From Geosiphon pyriformis (taxonomy: Eukaryota > Glomeromycota > Glomeromycetes > Archaeosporales > Geosiphonaceae): a DNA stretch of 64,000 bases. Of this stretch, positions 1-11,486 are shown piece after piece. Both the position numbers and the translations under genes were made by a program. The DNA lies in the NCBI GenBank assembly GCA_016748015.1, contig JAAOMT010000302.1, positions 62,001-126,000 on the forward strand. Reading direction: 5' to 3'. Within the stretch, counting starts at the first letter, position 1. Every line of letters begins with the position of its first letter. The notes beneath the pieces were generated by a model. The model had not been told where the DNA came from. It saw only the letters and a program-made list of their open reading frames with translations, and searched no databases.

Positions 1-431
1 CTACCTCATTAATGAGAATAAAATAAAATTTCTACGCGTAACAAATAACGAGTCGAGCGGGTCATAGGCTACTAAACTCGACTCGATTTCTTAAAAATGA
101 AAATTTTCTGAGTCGAACCGAGTCAGGCCACGACTCGACCCGATTCGACTCGTTAGGAGCCCTACACTGTTGCATGTGCGTCAATACCACTTTATTAAAG
201 CATTAACAAAAGTTATTATGAAAATGAAATGACATATATTAATAATTGAGAAAGCTAAAAGGGTCACAATCATTATTGAATACATATACGCTTATTATAA
301 AAAAAATACCCAAGTCCTATTCAAAATATAAAGAATAATATTCAAGGATAAAATCATAAGCTAATTTCAAAATGTTCTAATCGTGTGTTTCTAATTCTCA
401 TTACATGACGTGTTTCGAATTACGGATAAAA
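1..431. repeat. Gene-free edge with ACTCGA-rich repeat
   Basis: No coding exon is seen downstream of the aldehyde dehydrogenase stop. Bases about 48-160 contain many copies of GACTCG, CGAGTC and TCGACTCG in both orientations, much more GC-rich than the surroundings. This looks like the edge of a dispersed repeat cut by the window start. The family is not recognised. Confidence 0.35.
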
Positions 432-2523
432 TCACATCTTTACATCAAGATTAATAACCACAGTCTTCACTTCGGTATATTGATCTAATGCGTATTTACC
501 GTTTTCACGACCTATTCCGGATTCTTTATAACCACCAAAGGGCCTAATAATTGAGAAAGGGTAAGAGTTGATCGATCATAATGAATTTACAAAAAGATTT
601 GATATTCCACTTACAAATTAGGTTCGAGCAAATTAAAACAATTCACTAAATATTTTTGATAAATGTAGTCAAATCGATCAGAGGGATTCTTACCACATAA
701 AAACAACAAATAATAAATTTATGACCTACCCCACACAGTACCGGCCTTTAATGAGTTTGAGATTTTAATTGCCTGCGTAACATCTTTAGTAAAAACAGCA
801 GCAGCGAGCCCGTATTTAGTGATATGGGCTTTTTCAAGTGCTTCTTCCACGGTTTTGAATTTTGCAATTGCAACTACCGGACCAAAGATCTCTTCCTGCA
901 TGATTTTCATGTTCTCATTCTGATTGATTGATCAAGAGATGTACAAAGAGGTAGATTTATAAAAGGAGATGAAAATCCTTTTGATTGGTTGAAGCAACTC
1001 AAACACTTAAAAAACTTACCACATCGGTAAATATTGTTGGTTTAATGTAGTATCCTTCGTTGCCATGCCTCTCGCCACCCATTTCCAATGTTGCCCCTTC
1101 TTTTTTACCAATATCAATATAGTTCATAATTCTATAACAAAAACCTGAATTTTAAATCAAATTTCTAGGTAAGAAAAATTAAAGATTCAACTGTCTTACT
1201 TGTTAAACTGTAATTCAGAAATTTGAGGCCCTTGGTGAGTTTCATTATCGAAAGGATCTCCCACCTTTTTGGTCAAGACATAGTCTTTATACTGTTCCAA
1301 GAATTTATCATAGATTTTCTCTTGAACGTATACACGTGAACCGGCACAACATGTTTGACCATGATTGAAAAAGATTCCCATGTGCGCCCATTTAACGGCC
1401 TGTTCAAGATCTGCATCTTCTAAAATGATGTTTGGCGATTTACCACCTAATTCCAAACTCACTTTCTTGAGATTGCTTTCAGCAGCAGCTTTAAGAATAG
1501 ATCTCCCAACAAGTGTGGAGCCTAAGAATAAGGATTAAAATATTAATTTACAATCATCAAATTTCTGTTCTCAATTGAACTTACCTGTGAAAGCGACCTT
1601 TGGAATCTTCATGTGACTGGCGATCGCAGCACCAGCAATTTTTCCAAATCCAGGAACAACATTGACCACACCAGGAGGGAATCCAGCTTCTTTAATCAGA
1701 GCAGCTGCCTTCAAAGCACTAAGGGGGGTTTGCTCCGCAGGTTTCATGACAACAGTATTGCCGCATGCCAAAGCAGGGCCCAATTTCCATCCTAAGAGCA
1801 TCAAGGGAAAATTCCAAGCGATAATCTGTCCAACGACACCAATAGGTTCATGGCGAGTATATGTAAATTTGTCATGGGAAGTCTCGATCACCTTGAAAAT
1901 TAGGAAAATGCAAAAGGGGTTTTTTTGTGGTTTTTGATTTTACATAATTTCAAAACATATGATGAAGCGCCTTCAATACCTTTCCATGAATTTTATCAGC
2001 CCATCCTGCATAATATCGAATAGTAGTAATAATTGCTTTCACATCAATAGTTTTTGCCATCTGATACGTCTTTCCATTATCCAATGCCTCCAACTCTGCT
2101 AACTCTTCACTATCGCGTTCCAAGAGATCCGCAAATTTATTCAACAATTGCCCACGCTTCTGACCATCAAAATTTTGCCACACGTTCTCAAAAGCTTCGG
2201 TGGCCGCCTCGACAGCACGATCAATATCTTTTTCAGAAGCTTCAGCTACCGTAGTAATTACTTTTTCGGTTGCCGGATTGATTGTTTCAAAACGTTTTCC
2301 GTCAATTGCCTCCACAAATTCATTATTGATAAATAAACCCGTTTGAACTGAATAAAATTGGAAACATAGAATTGTAATGATATGTAGCAATGTTATGAGA
2401 ATTATAGTAATTATCAGGAATCCATTTAGATTCAATGACGGGAACTCTATAAGCGATATTCACACCTTTCAAAGTTTTTCCAGTCGGCAAAGTAATCTCG
2501 CGAATCAGAGAAGAATCAGACAT
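432..2523 (-). CDS. Aldehyde dehydrogenase (NAD(P)-dependent), 8 exons
   Basis: Oxidises aldehydes to carboxylic acids with NAD(P)+. Exons: complement of 2466-2523, 1980-2347, 1585-1891, 1200-1521, 1020-1131, 730-919, 615-645 and 432-543, together 1500 nt and 499 aa, the usual ALDH length. Seen: N-terminal [12 protein letters not shown], the cofactor-fold stretch [27 protein letters not shown], the catalytic-Glu motif LELGGKSP, the catalytic-Cys motif [17 protein letters not shown] and the C-terminal [15 protein letters not shown]. All key residues are intact. Intron 1 uses a GTGTGA donor; that choice joins [10 protein letters not shown] to VQTGLFINN as in fungal ALDHs. The 31-nt exon at 615-645 supplies [10 protein letters not shown], without which the family alignment has a hole. 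The start at 2523 gives the short N-terminus typical of cytosolic or peroxisomal forms; no clear mitochondrial presequence is seen. Confidence 0.93.
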
Positions 2524-4499
2524 AATAGACAGTAGAAATAAAATCCTGAGGATGATCAAAAATTAAAAGACAAGATGGCTGGTTCGATCTTTTTGTTGTG
2601 AGTGTTGTTTTATACTAAATTTTCAATTAATATCATCATAATCTTACAATTCTGGCTTTGTATACCAAATAGCTTTGCCCAGAGATTTAGATAGATCACA
2701 TCATGATAATTATTTCAATTGTCATGACATTATTCGGATTAATGATTAATTTTAACAGAATGGTTTATTATTGCAAAGATTTATTATAATTGATTGATTG
2801 TTTACTTTTGGAATTATATCACTATAACAGAAATATCTTATATGAAAAGAAAAACTTAATCTGCTGTGCATATTTTACAAACATTACGAACTCTCAAAAG
2901 AAAACATAATTCTCTTATTCTTGCTCAAAAAACATTATTTTGACAAGTTAAAAAGACTTTTAAATAATAATATATTTTATATATTTTAAACACATCAACT
3001 TATTTATAATTATTAAATTTTAAATAAATTAATTATTTTGAAGTGCCAATGTAAAAAATTGCTTGTTATAAATAAAACATTTATAATTTCTTTTAATATT
3101 ATAAATGGAATTATTTTTATAATAGAAACCTAGAATTTTACTAAATTTAGCTCAATTTTTCAGCTTAAACAAAGACATATTTGTAGTTTTTTTGCCTTAA
3201 TAAATAGTTTTATATAATAATAATAATAATATAAATAAATTATAAAATTTGTCAAAGAAAAAATGCAAAATATTATTAATTAACTTTTCATTAGAGAGAC
3301 TTTAATGTTAAAAATATCTTAAAATTGATTTTATTTTACAATTAAAGTTACTAATAATATAAAACATATAAAAAATATTAAAATTTAAAAATGTTGTAGA
3401 TGTAATAAAAAATGATGTAATTCTAAATATAAATTTTATATTTAAATATATATTAAACAAAAGACAGCAAATAATTTCTAGTTTTACGAATAATAACTTG
3501 AAAAAAAATTTAAAATTATTTCTTAATTTCAATAATTTTTATATTTTGTATTTAGTGAATTTAATTATTTTTAATTATTTTTTTATATAAAATTATAATA
3601 TTTTATCTTATTTTTATTATATAATGATAAAATAATAAATTAAATAATTATAATAAAAATAACAACAACATAACAACAACAACTACAACAACTACAATAA
3701 TAATAATAATAATAATAATAATTTTAATTGTTGTATTAATTATTACATGTATTTTTAGTTTCCAAGAATAATAAATGAGTTTTATATTAATTTAAATGAA
3801 TTAATTAATAATATTTTTCATAATACTTACTGATAACAAATATCTATTCTGTATTTTAAACTATTTTTTAAATTTTTTAGATAATTTCAAATTTAAAATA
3901 TTATTTCTTTTTTTAGTGAAATTTTGTAATTATGAATGTTATAATTTCGTGTTAATTAATTTTTTTAATAATAATTTCACAAATTTTTAGTTATTATCAA
4001 ATTGAAATTATAAATTTATCAAATTGGGTAAAAATCATAAATAAAAATCTAACTGCATATTTTGTTTCTTTGTTGATGTTCATAAAATGATTTTTCATAT
4101 GTGCAATTCATTTTATATTGACCATCTGCTTTTGTACACATGTTTATAATTTTAATAAAATTAATTTATAATCGATTTTTATGAAATTTAATAAAAAAGA
4201 ATTATACTTTTAACATAAATTCCAATGCCAGATATTTTGTGCATATTTTACAGGCATTAATAAATTTTAATTTTACTAATCTAGACATTTAATTTTAAAT
4301 ATAATATATGTTTTTTATGTATTTTTGTCGAAATTGCACGGAAATGTTAAGTACACAAATACCAACTCACCTTATGATTTCATTTTATTTTGGTGCTGAA
4401 CTTTTATTCAGTATCAGTATTTTTCTAGCATCATGTTCACTCTGCACGGTTTTATTGAAGCTTATGTTAGGTTAGAGAAACTACTTTCAGTTTTTTTTT
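2524..4499. other. A/T-rich intergenic region
   Basis: No supported exon. Bases 2580-2800 are the upstream region of the aldehyde dehydrogenase. From about 2930 onward the sequence is almost pure A/T with an AAC/AAT microsatellite at 3661-3722. Short open frames such as the one at 3308-3532 on the minus strand are low-complexity Phe/Ile/Leu/Asn and not credible genes. Confidence 0.6.
3661..3722. repeat. (AAC/AAT)n microsatellite
   Basis: An imperfect run of AAC and ACA triplets passes into a pure AAT run of about 25 nt. Confidence 0.85.
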
Positions 4500-5364
4500 A
4501 TAAAAGAATTATTTTACACATTATAATTCAGAATGGAAAGTTTTTAAAACATTTTCTTCGCTTTAGAACAATTAGAAAAATAAATCTTTATTGAATTCTT
4601 TTTATAGAAGACAATTTATCAAAAACAGTTTTTTGGGAAATATTAATAGTTTAAGTATCATGTGAATTTAATATGCAGACTTTTTAGAAAATGGGAATTA
4701 AGATTTGATTGACATAAAAATATACATGACCTTTTTAACGATTCTATTTCTGATTTAATATTTTAACGTCATAAATCTAAGGAGAAATATTTATATTTGA
4801 TTCTAGTCAAGATTTATTCTTGCATAACTGATAAAAATTAAAACCTTTTCTGTATGAAGTTATAAAGACAAAATTAGACTATAATGATTTTAGATAGATA
4901 TCTAAAATTATTATAATTTACAAAACTCTTTAATTTTATACTATTTATAAAAGCCATATTCCAAATCACTTTTTAGAAAGAACTCCTTANNNNNNNNNNN
5001 NNNNNNNNNTTGAAACACTTTAGGGATTCACAATCATATTTTCTATAGATTAAAAAGAGCATCCTACCCTCAAAAGGTGCAAAAAAGGGCACAGTTGTAT
5101 TGAGAAGAGATCATGATCAACCTTTTATGTGAAGATCGTGTGAACTAAAGATTTTCGCAGATTATCGAACTTTAGCAGGCAAACAGAGCGTGATTGAGTG
5201 TTGATTTGAACTTTTGATCAGCAATATTTATAGTCTTTCGAAAAGGAGTAATTTCTTATTGAAAACTTTAATACCTCAAATGTTAAATTCGTTTTTCTTA
5301 TTACTTTACCTAATTTATGATATTTTTTTAACACAGTTACATGTATTTATTTACATGTAGAAAT
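4500..5364 (+). repeat. Left arm of a ~870 bp inverted repeat
   Basis: The reverse complement of this segment matches 14974-15852 almost base for base over its whole length, on both sides of a 20-N gap (4990-5009 here). Examples: the bases before the gap end in GAACTCCTTA and those after begin TTGAAACACTTTAGGG; the right arm shows the exact complements at its own gap. Outside the limits the similarity stops abruptly. No coding potential was recognised in the arm. It may be a long terminal inverted repeat, or a duplicated unit in opposite orientation. Confidence 0.88.
4990..5009. other. Assembly gap (20 N)
   Basis: Run of 20 N inside the left inverted-repeat arm. The right arm has a gap of the same length at the homologous position. 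Confidence 0.99.
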
Positions 5365-5927
5365 AAACTTTTGAATTAAGATTATGCGCTAATTTTTTTA
5401 ATTTTTTTGGTTTTTGTTTTATTGATGAAAAAATTTTGAACTTATTTTAAATTTTATGAATAAATATTATAAAAAACAATGAAAAGCATTACAATGAAAA
5501 AAAAATAAAGAATATAATTTTTTATCAAAATTAATATTGTATAAAAAACAAAAAATAATTAATGTTAATGAAAAATTTTAAAACTTTAAAAACAATAATA
5601 CAATAAAATTTTTCTTATAAATTAAAATATTATTAATTATTAATTATAAGAAAATCGATTTTTTGCAATATTTTTAAACTTATTACAAATGAATAAGAAA
5701 ACATTTAACAAAATTATTATTATTATTATTTTTATTATTATTTATTTTGAAAGAAAAATTAACTAAATAATAAAAATTTATTAATTGTAAATTTATAAAA
5801 AAATATATTAAGACTAAAAATTAAAATATCATTTAAAATAATAAATATTTTTAATTTTCAATATCTTAAACAGTAATAACATTATTAAAATATATATTTA
5901 ATAAATTTGAAAAAAAAATTTTCTTGA

Positions 5928-5960
<33 letters not shown>

Positions 5961-5961
5961 T
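5928..5961. repeat. (AAT)n microsatellite
   Basis: About eleven uninterrupted AAT units. Confidence 0.9.
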
Positions 5962-6263
5962 AAAGCTCAAATAAATTGACTTTTTCCATTTAGATTAAAC
6001 TTTTCATGATTTTTATATAATAAAATTTCAAGATTTCAAAATATCAACAAAATTGAACCAATTTTATTTAATATATTCAAGATTATATAAAATAAAAATT
6101 ATGAAATTATTAAAATTTTAATTTACCCATTGTAAATTTAATTATACATATTACTCTCATTATACATGTATATTTTTTTAATTCAAAATTTTATCAAAAA
6201 TAGAAATTTCGAAATTTTATTCAAGGCGCCAATTATGCGCTTAAATGGCGGATTGATGCTTAG

Positions 6264-6302
6264 ATTTCATTTTCATTTTCATTTTCATTTTCATTTTCAT
6301 TT
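6264..6302. repeat. (TTTTCA)n microsatellite
   Basis: About six tandem copies of the hexamer TTTTCA. Confidence 0.9.
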
Positions 6303-7150
6303 ATGCATCAAAGTTTGATATCATCACTAGTAGATATCAATTTTTTTGGGGCGATCAATATGATAAACTAAATAGCCGTATATTATGCATGATTCTCTGG
6401 CAAACTCTTGCATTGCATTCTATATAAAAAATCAGTCATCATATTTTTAGTCATTCTTTTTGCCCATCAAATTATAGTTTACTGTTAAATATTGAAAAAA
6501 AAAGTACGATGATGTTTGGTGTCGATTCGGAGAACACTGGTACTTTGGCTTAGGTTTTCCATCTAAATATTGTGCAAATCATTAGATAAAATTAGCAGAC
6601 TACGAATTCGTTGTTAATCGAAACTATTTTTAAAATTTAGATGACGGCAATAACAATATTTGTTCGGCGTAAAAGTTTTAACCGGTCAGTTGTGACATGG
6701 TTGTATTTTCGAAATTTTCCTTGTTTACTACTTAAAAAGTTTCTCGCACTAGTATCCGATTTAATGAACTTTAAATACCTGATTTTCCAACTTTTTAAAT
6801 AATAAGTTTTATGAATATTTTCATCATCCCATAAAAAAATTAAATGAACGTTTACTGAGCTCTATGGAGAAATATTTGGTGTTTGTTTATAATTTGAGGG
6901 TTTTTCCTCTGTTACCATGGACTAAGAATTCTATTATTTTTTAATTCTATTATCTTTTAAATCGGTTATCTTCCATTAGACCCATGATTTCTTTCTAGTG
7001 TCGTACATAATTATGAAATTTAAAAACAATTTGAAAATGGGAAATATCATCTCCTTATCTATTATGAAGATAACAAACAAACTCTTTTGAATTTAATAAC
7101 AAAAAATTTTGAAACTGAAATTAATTTTTATCGACCCTCAATAAAAGATC

Positions 7151-7153
7151 TAA

Positions 7154-7184
<31 letters not shown>

Positions 7185-7185
7185 A
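7151..7185. repeat. (AAAT)n microsatellite
   Basis: About eight tandem copies of a 4-nt AAAT unit. Confidence 0.9.
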
Positions 7186-8288
7186 ATGATGGCATGGGTT
7201 CATTTACCATTAAAAATATTAAAAATTTATTTTCAAAGTCAATCCTAATTTTTAAGTTAATTCATAAATATACTTGTCAATTGGTGATCAATTCCATCAA
7301 TTCCTAAAGTTTTCCAATCAACAAAAAATTTTAAAAAAAATAACTGCAAATTTTATATATATCGATAAAAGGTAATTTCTTGAAAATTGTCACTATAAAT
7401 TGACAGGATTTTCGCTGTGAAACGTGGAGCTCCTAATTTCCCTGTTCGTTTCGAGTTCCCAAGAAAAGTTGAGATCGTCTAGTTTGTTGGTATTTTGGTT
7501 GTCCCATGTTTTGAAATGGCTTTGACACCCCCCAAGGCTATGGCTAGCATTGGGTAGTTGAAAGAAGATGTATTTAGCAGATGTATCATGATCCTTGATA
7601 GAATTTAAAGATCAGATAATATCAGAAATTTTTGAGGTCATAATTTAAAAGCTGTCCATACCAAAATTCGTGATATATTGTCTATTTCTAAAATATTCCC
7701 TAAATTCCTAAAACTATTTTTTTTTTTTTTAAAAAAAAAAAAAGTCTCTTTTCTTTAAAACCATATGGGAATCCCCATGAATATTTTACGCCAAAAACGC
7801 AGAATGCATAAGGACAGCCCGCCAACACTAATATGTTGACAACGATAATTTGTCTCAGTTTATCACTCTAAAAACTAATTTTATTTTTGCGTCATGTTCC
7901 TATTATTTATATATATATATATATAATGTAATTTATAATAAAATCATAAAAAAAAAACCGATAAATGAAAAAATGATTCTTTTAATACTATCATAATCGG
8001 GAGGAAAAACGAGATCAACAACTCTTTTTGTACAAGTCTCCTGAGCAAGGCGGCTACCTGTTTCGGTTCAAGATCTGTGCGTCGAATGGTGAAATATTCT
8101 ATTTTTCTAAGTCGATGATTGATATTATTTTTGTAGGTGATCCCGCGTTAACTGTTAGCTTTGTTTCAATCTTGCCAACACAATGATACAAAGAATAGCT
8201 CAGGTGACACGAACTGTCGATAGTTTTAACGATTTAAAGATCCTTTTAATCCTTCCAAATTCCTCACAAAAAAAACATTACTTTTGTA

Positions 8289-8290
<2 letters not shown>

Positions 8291-8326
<36 letters not shown>
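8291..8326. repeat. (TC)18 tract upstream of the Sel1 gene
   Basis: Pure TC dinucleotide repeat of 36 nt ending about 108 bases before the ATG of the Sel1-repeat gene. It lies in the probable 5' leader or core promoter; pyrimidine-rich tracts near the transcription start are common in fungal promoters (known, general). The length may vary between strains. Confidence 0.85.
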
Positions 8327-8328
<2 letters not shown>

Positions 8329-8433
8329 GCTCTTGTCTCTTACCTTCCTTCCTTATAATTTTTTATTTTTATTTTTATTTTTTTTAATATTTTCGTGGAG
8401 AAACGAAAAAATTAACATATTTTTCCTGTAAAA

Positions 8434-10184
8434 ATGTCCGCCACCACTCTCACCCAGAGCTCTCTCTTATTAAATATACAAAATCAACTACTATATTCAA
8501 AGACACCCATAGTTTCACCAATGTCAAAACACGAGCTCAGCATAGCTTTTGCTGAACAACATAGGAATACTATCCAAGCCAAAAGAAATCGTAAAAATAT
8601 GGCTGTTAGCCGGTTCACCGAAAAATCTCACCCGACAGCACCACTTCAAACAAAAGTAGAAACAAAGTCAGTAATGAAAAGTCTACGAAATTTGACCGGA
8701 GCAACTAACGATGAGGAGGCAATCAAACAAATTATTAACGAGGTAAGAAATTTATTTGCTTATTTTAATGAAATAATTTTACTTTTTGAATCTCACGTTA
8801 ATGATTATTTTCTTTCAGTTGAAAACCTTTCGACAAGCTGAATACTATCCCAGCATAATGAACTTTTATATGGTTACCTCAGGTTGGCAAAAAAGAAATT
8901 TCCCAAAAATCCTTCTTTAAGTTTGTTAATTTACTTATACTAATTGTACATTTATCTAAACATTTCTTTAGCATTAAGCAAATTAATGCTTATATTGCAA
9001 GGTAACACTAATCTTCGTGGTGGTTTTCCCATATTCTCAAGAAACGAGAAAATTTCATTTATGAATTATGAAGATGAAACTTCAGGAAATCATGTCGAAA
9101 AAAGCCTGGTAATTATCTTTTCTTGAAATTTTCAAAAAATTATTTTTTCTTTTGTTTAAATTTTTTACTTCTTCCCCAGATCACTTCACGACGTCGTTCA
9201 CGAAATCTTCGAAAATCTAGCCTTATATCAGTAAACGAGAAATTGACAAGCATCGTCTCGGAACCAAATATTAACCAATTACAAATCATCAAAGTCTCTG
9301 AACTTGAACATCCTTTGGTCATCGCCACACATAATGTGGTTTTTGATACTCTTTGTGAGACTGATAACATTGATAAAGTATCCTCCCGAATTCGCGAACT
9401 TTTAGAGTCCAGCCAACAACGACCCGAAAGTCTGTTTGATATTCTTTTTGTACAACAAAGGCAGCCAAAATCTTCTGCATTACTAGGTATATGCGACTTT
9501 GCAGGCATTGGAACCAGGGTCAATGTTCAACAAGCATTTGAATCATTTGAAAATTCGGCTATAGGTGGTGATAATTTGGGGCAATATCTGCTTGCTTTGT
9601 GCTTCTTTTATGGAATAGGTGTAAACAATGATTTCGAAAAAGCTTTTTATTGGTTTGAAAAGTCCGCTCAAGGTGGTAATCCATTGGGACAATCAGCTGC
9701 TGGTCTTTGCTACTTTAAAGGATGTGGTGTTACTAAAGACGATCGTAAGGCATTTCAATGGTACGCTGAATCTTCAATGAACGGTAGCCGGATGAAAAAT
9801 AGTGCCACTTCATCAGAAACTGTTCCTCGATTTGGATTTGGAACCGCACGTGATCAAGAAAAAATCTTTCACTTACATCAGACATTGGCCAATAGTGGTA
9901 ACGCAGATGGTCAGTGTGTTCTTGGTCACTGTTATCTTAAAGGTATTGGTACAAATCAGGACTTAAATCAAGCATTTAGCTGGTATCTCAAGTCAGCTGA
10001 AGCTGGAAGCATGTATGGACAATTCAACCTTGCTACCTGTTACGAATACGGCTTGGGAACATCGGTCAACTTACCTCATGCAATTCGTTGGTATCAAGCT
10101 GCTCTGATTACCGGTTATGATAATGCGGCTGCACCCCTTGAACGACTTTTGACGCAAAGAGCAGCCAAATGCTGTTATCTGTAA
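8434..10184 (+). CDS. Sel1-like repeat protein, 4 exons
   Basis: Exons 8434-8742, 8819-8882, 8972-9108 and 9180-10184 join in frame to 504 aa. The C-terminal half carries Sel1-like (TPR-related) repeats of about 36 residues. Recognisable units begin SALLGICDFAGIGTRVN, GQYLLALCFFYGIGVNND, GQSAAGLCYFKGCGVTKD, GQCVLGHCYLKGIGTNQD and GQFNLATCYEYGLGTSVN, each followed by an A-F-x-W(Y/F)-x-x-S/A-A helix. A spacer of about 35 residues separates units three and four. Such repeats form a superhelical protein-binding scaffold (known). The N-terminal ~170 residues are basic and Ser/Arg-rich with no recognised domain, so the first exons rest on splice-site and frame agreement only. The gene lies alone between the two inverted-repeat arms. 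Confidence 0.8.
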
Positions 10185-11446
10185 AAAGTTCCTCCTTTGA
10201 CATTTGTAACGATGAATTGACTAAGCCTTTGGAGCTTTTAATCATCTCAATTTCTCATTATTCATTCTTCAAAGTACCTCGCATCATTTCATTTTAATTT
10301 TTACTCATGCATTTCTCGTTAATTTACCATGTTCTATAATTGAAGAAGAAAAAAATTAATCTTGCTGGCTGGAGCCAGCAATTAGAGATTTCGCTCATAG
10401 TCAAATTTTAAACTAGAAATTTATAGGTCATTTTTAGATTACAATCAACAACATCCTTGTTTTTAGAATAATAATTCCAACATTCTTGTTAATACTTTTT
10501 TTAATTTGACCGAAATTTTAAAGGTCACGCCTTCTCTATTCAAAAATTGTAAATTTTTTTTGTTAATAATTTTCACCCACATACTTATCAAATACTGTAA
10601 TCATGTTAAAATATCGCAGTTTTGTTCATAATAATAAAATCATTACTTTTATCACGTTATAACATCAGGAAAATCTTACATGTACCTGTATAGATATGCT
10701 TAAATTTAAAATGGTGACACCAGAACACAGCCAATGCTTTATTCTGCAAATTTAAGTTACTTTGGCATGTGGTCACGAATACGTAGCAACTTTTGTGTCA
10801 TTTGGAGTACACGAAAATCCAGGATTTTCCAAGGTTATTTACGTAATACATTTTTTTAAGCAAATAGTCAGGATTTACAATTCGAAAGAAGCTGTTACCG
10901 TCTCACAGTGTTAGGTTGCTTAATAGCCGACCTTATAAAACGAAAATAGTCAAGTGTTGGATATTTATGTCGGAGAAGTTAGATCATGCATGATAATATT
11001 AAAAAGAAACACAGGGTTTTATTGTTGCGGGTCAGCTATTAAGTTAACGAAAGAAAAATTTTTGGATTGTTTGATAAATCAAGATATGCATGTACTTTTG
11101 TTTTTCAATGCTAATTACAATTAGGCATCTATTTAGTTTCAAACAAGAAATGAAACATGATCAGGTGAAAGAAATTCTTTTCATAATTTGAAATTGAATT
11201 TAATTAGATGCATAACAATGACAATAGTTCCAAAATTATTATTATATAAAATAGGTGAAATTGGAATTCCCAAAGACCTAGAAAAGAATATATCATAAAT
11301 TAGAAATCTTCAATTTCAATTAACTGCATGAAAGGTACAATAAAAGAGAAAGAAAAGAAAAAAGAAAAAGAAAAAGATTTTCCTGAGAAGATATTCGGAT
11401 TTTCATTCGGTACTTTAAAGAGAAAGAGATTACGTTAATTAGATGC

Positions 11447-11486
<40 letters not shown>

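Larger units (their letters stand above)
5365..8433. other. A/T-rich intergenic region with microsatellites
   Basis: No supported exon. The region holds an AAT run (5928-5961), a TTTTCA run (6264-6302), an AAAT run (7151-7185) and a TA run near 7910-7925. It ends in the upstream region of the Sel1-repeat gene, with a CT tract at 8291-8326. Confidence 0.6.

Noticed and set aside
5010-5300. Possible small structured RNA gene in the inverted-repeat arm
   Set aside because: The segment is less A/T-rich than its surroundings, but it matched no tRNA, snRNA or snoRNA landmarks I know.
6264-7185. Tandem repeats that might be a CRISPR-like array
   Set aside because: They are simple microsatellites without spacers, in a eukaryotic genome.
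8183-8431. Plus-strand open frame with a Ser/Leu run upstream of the Sel1 gene
   Set aside because: The Ser/Leu stretch is only the translated TC microsatellite; the frame ends two bases before the Sel1 start and has no similarity.
9140-9523. Minus-strand open frame of 127 codons
   Set aside because: Antisense shadow of the Sel1-repeat exon at 9180-10184.
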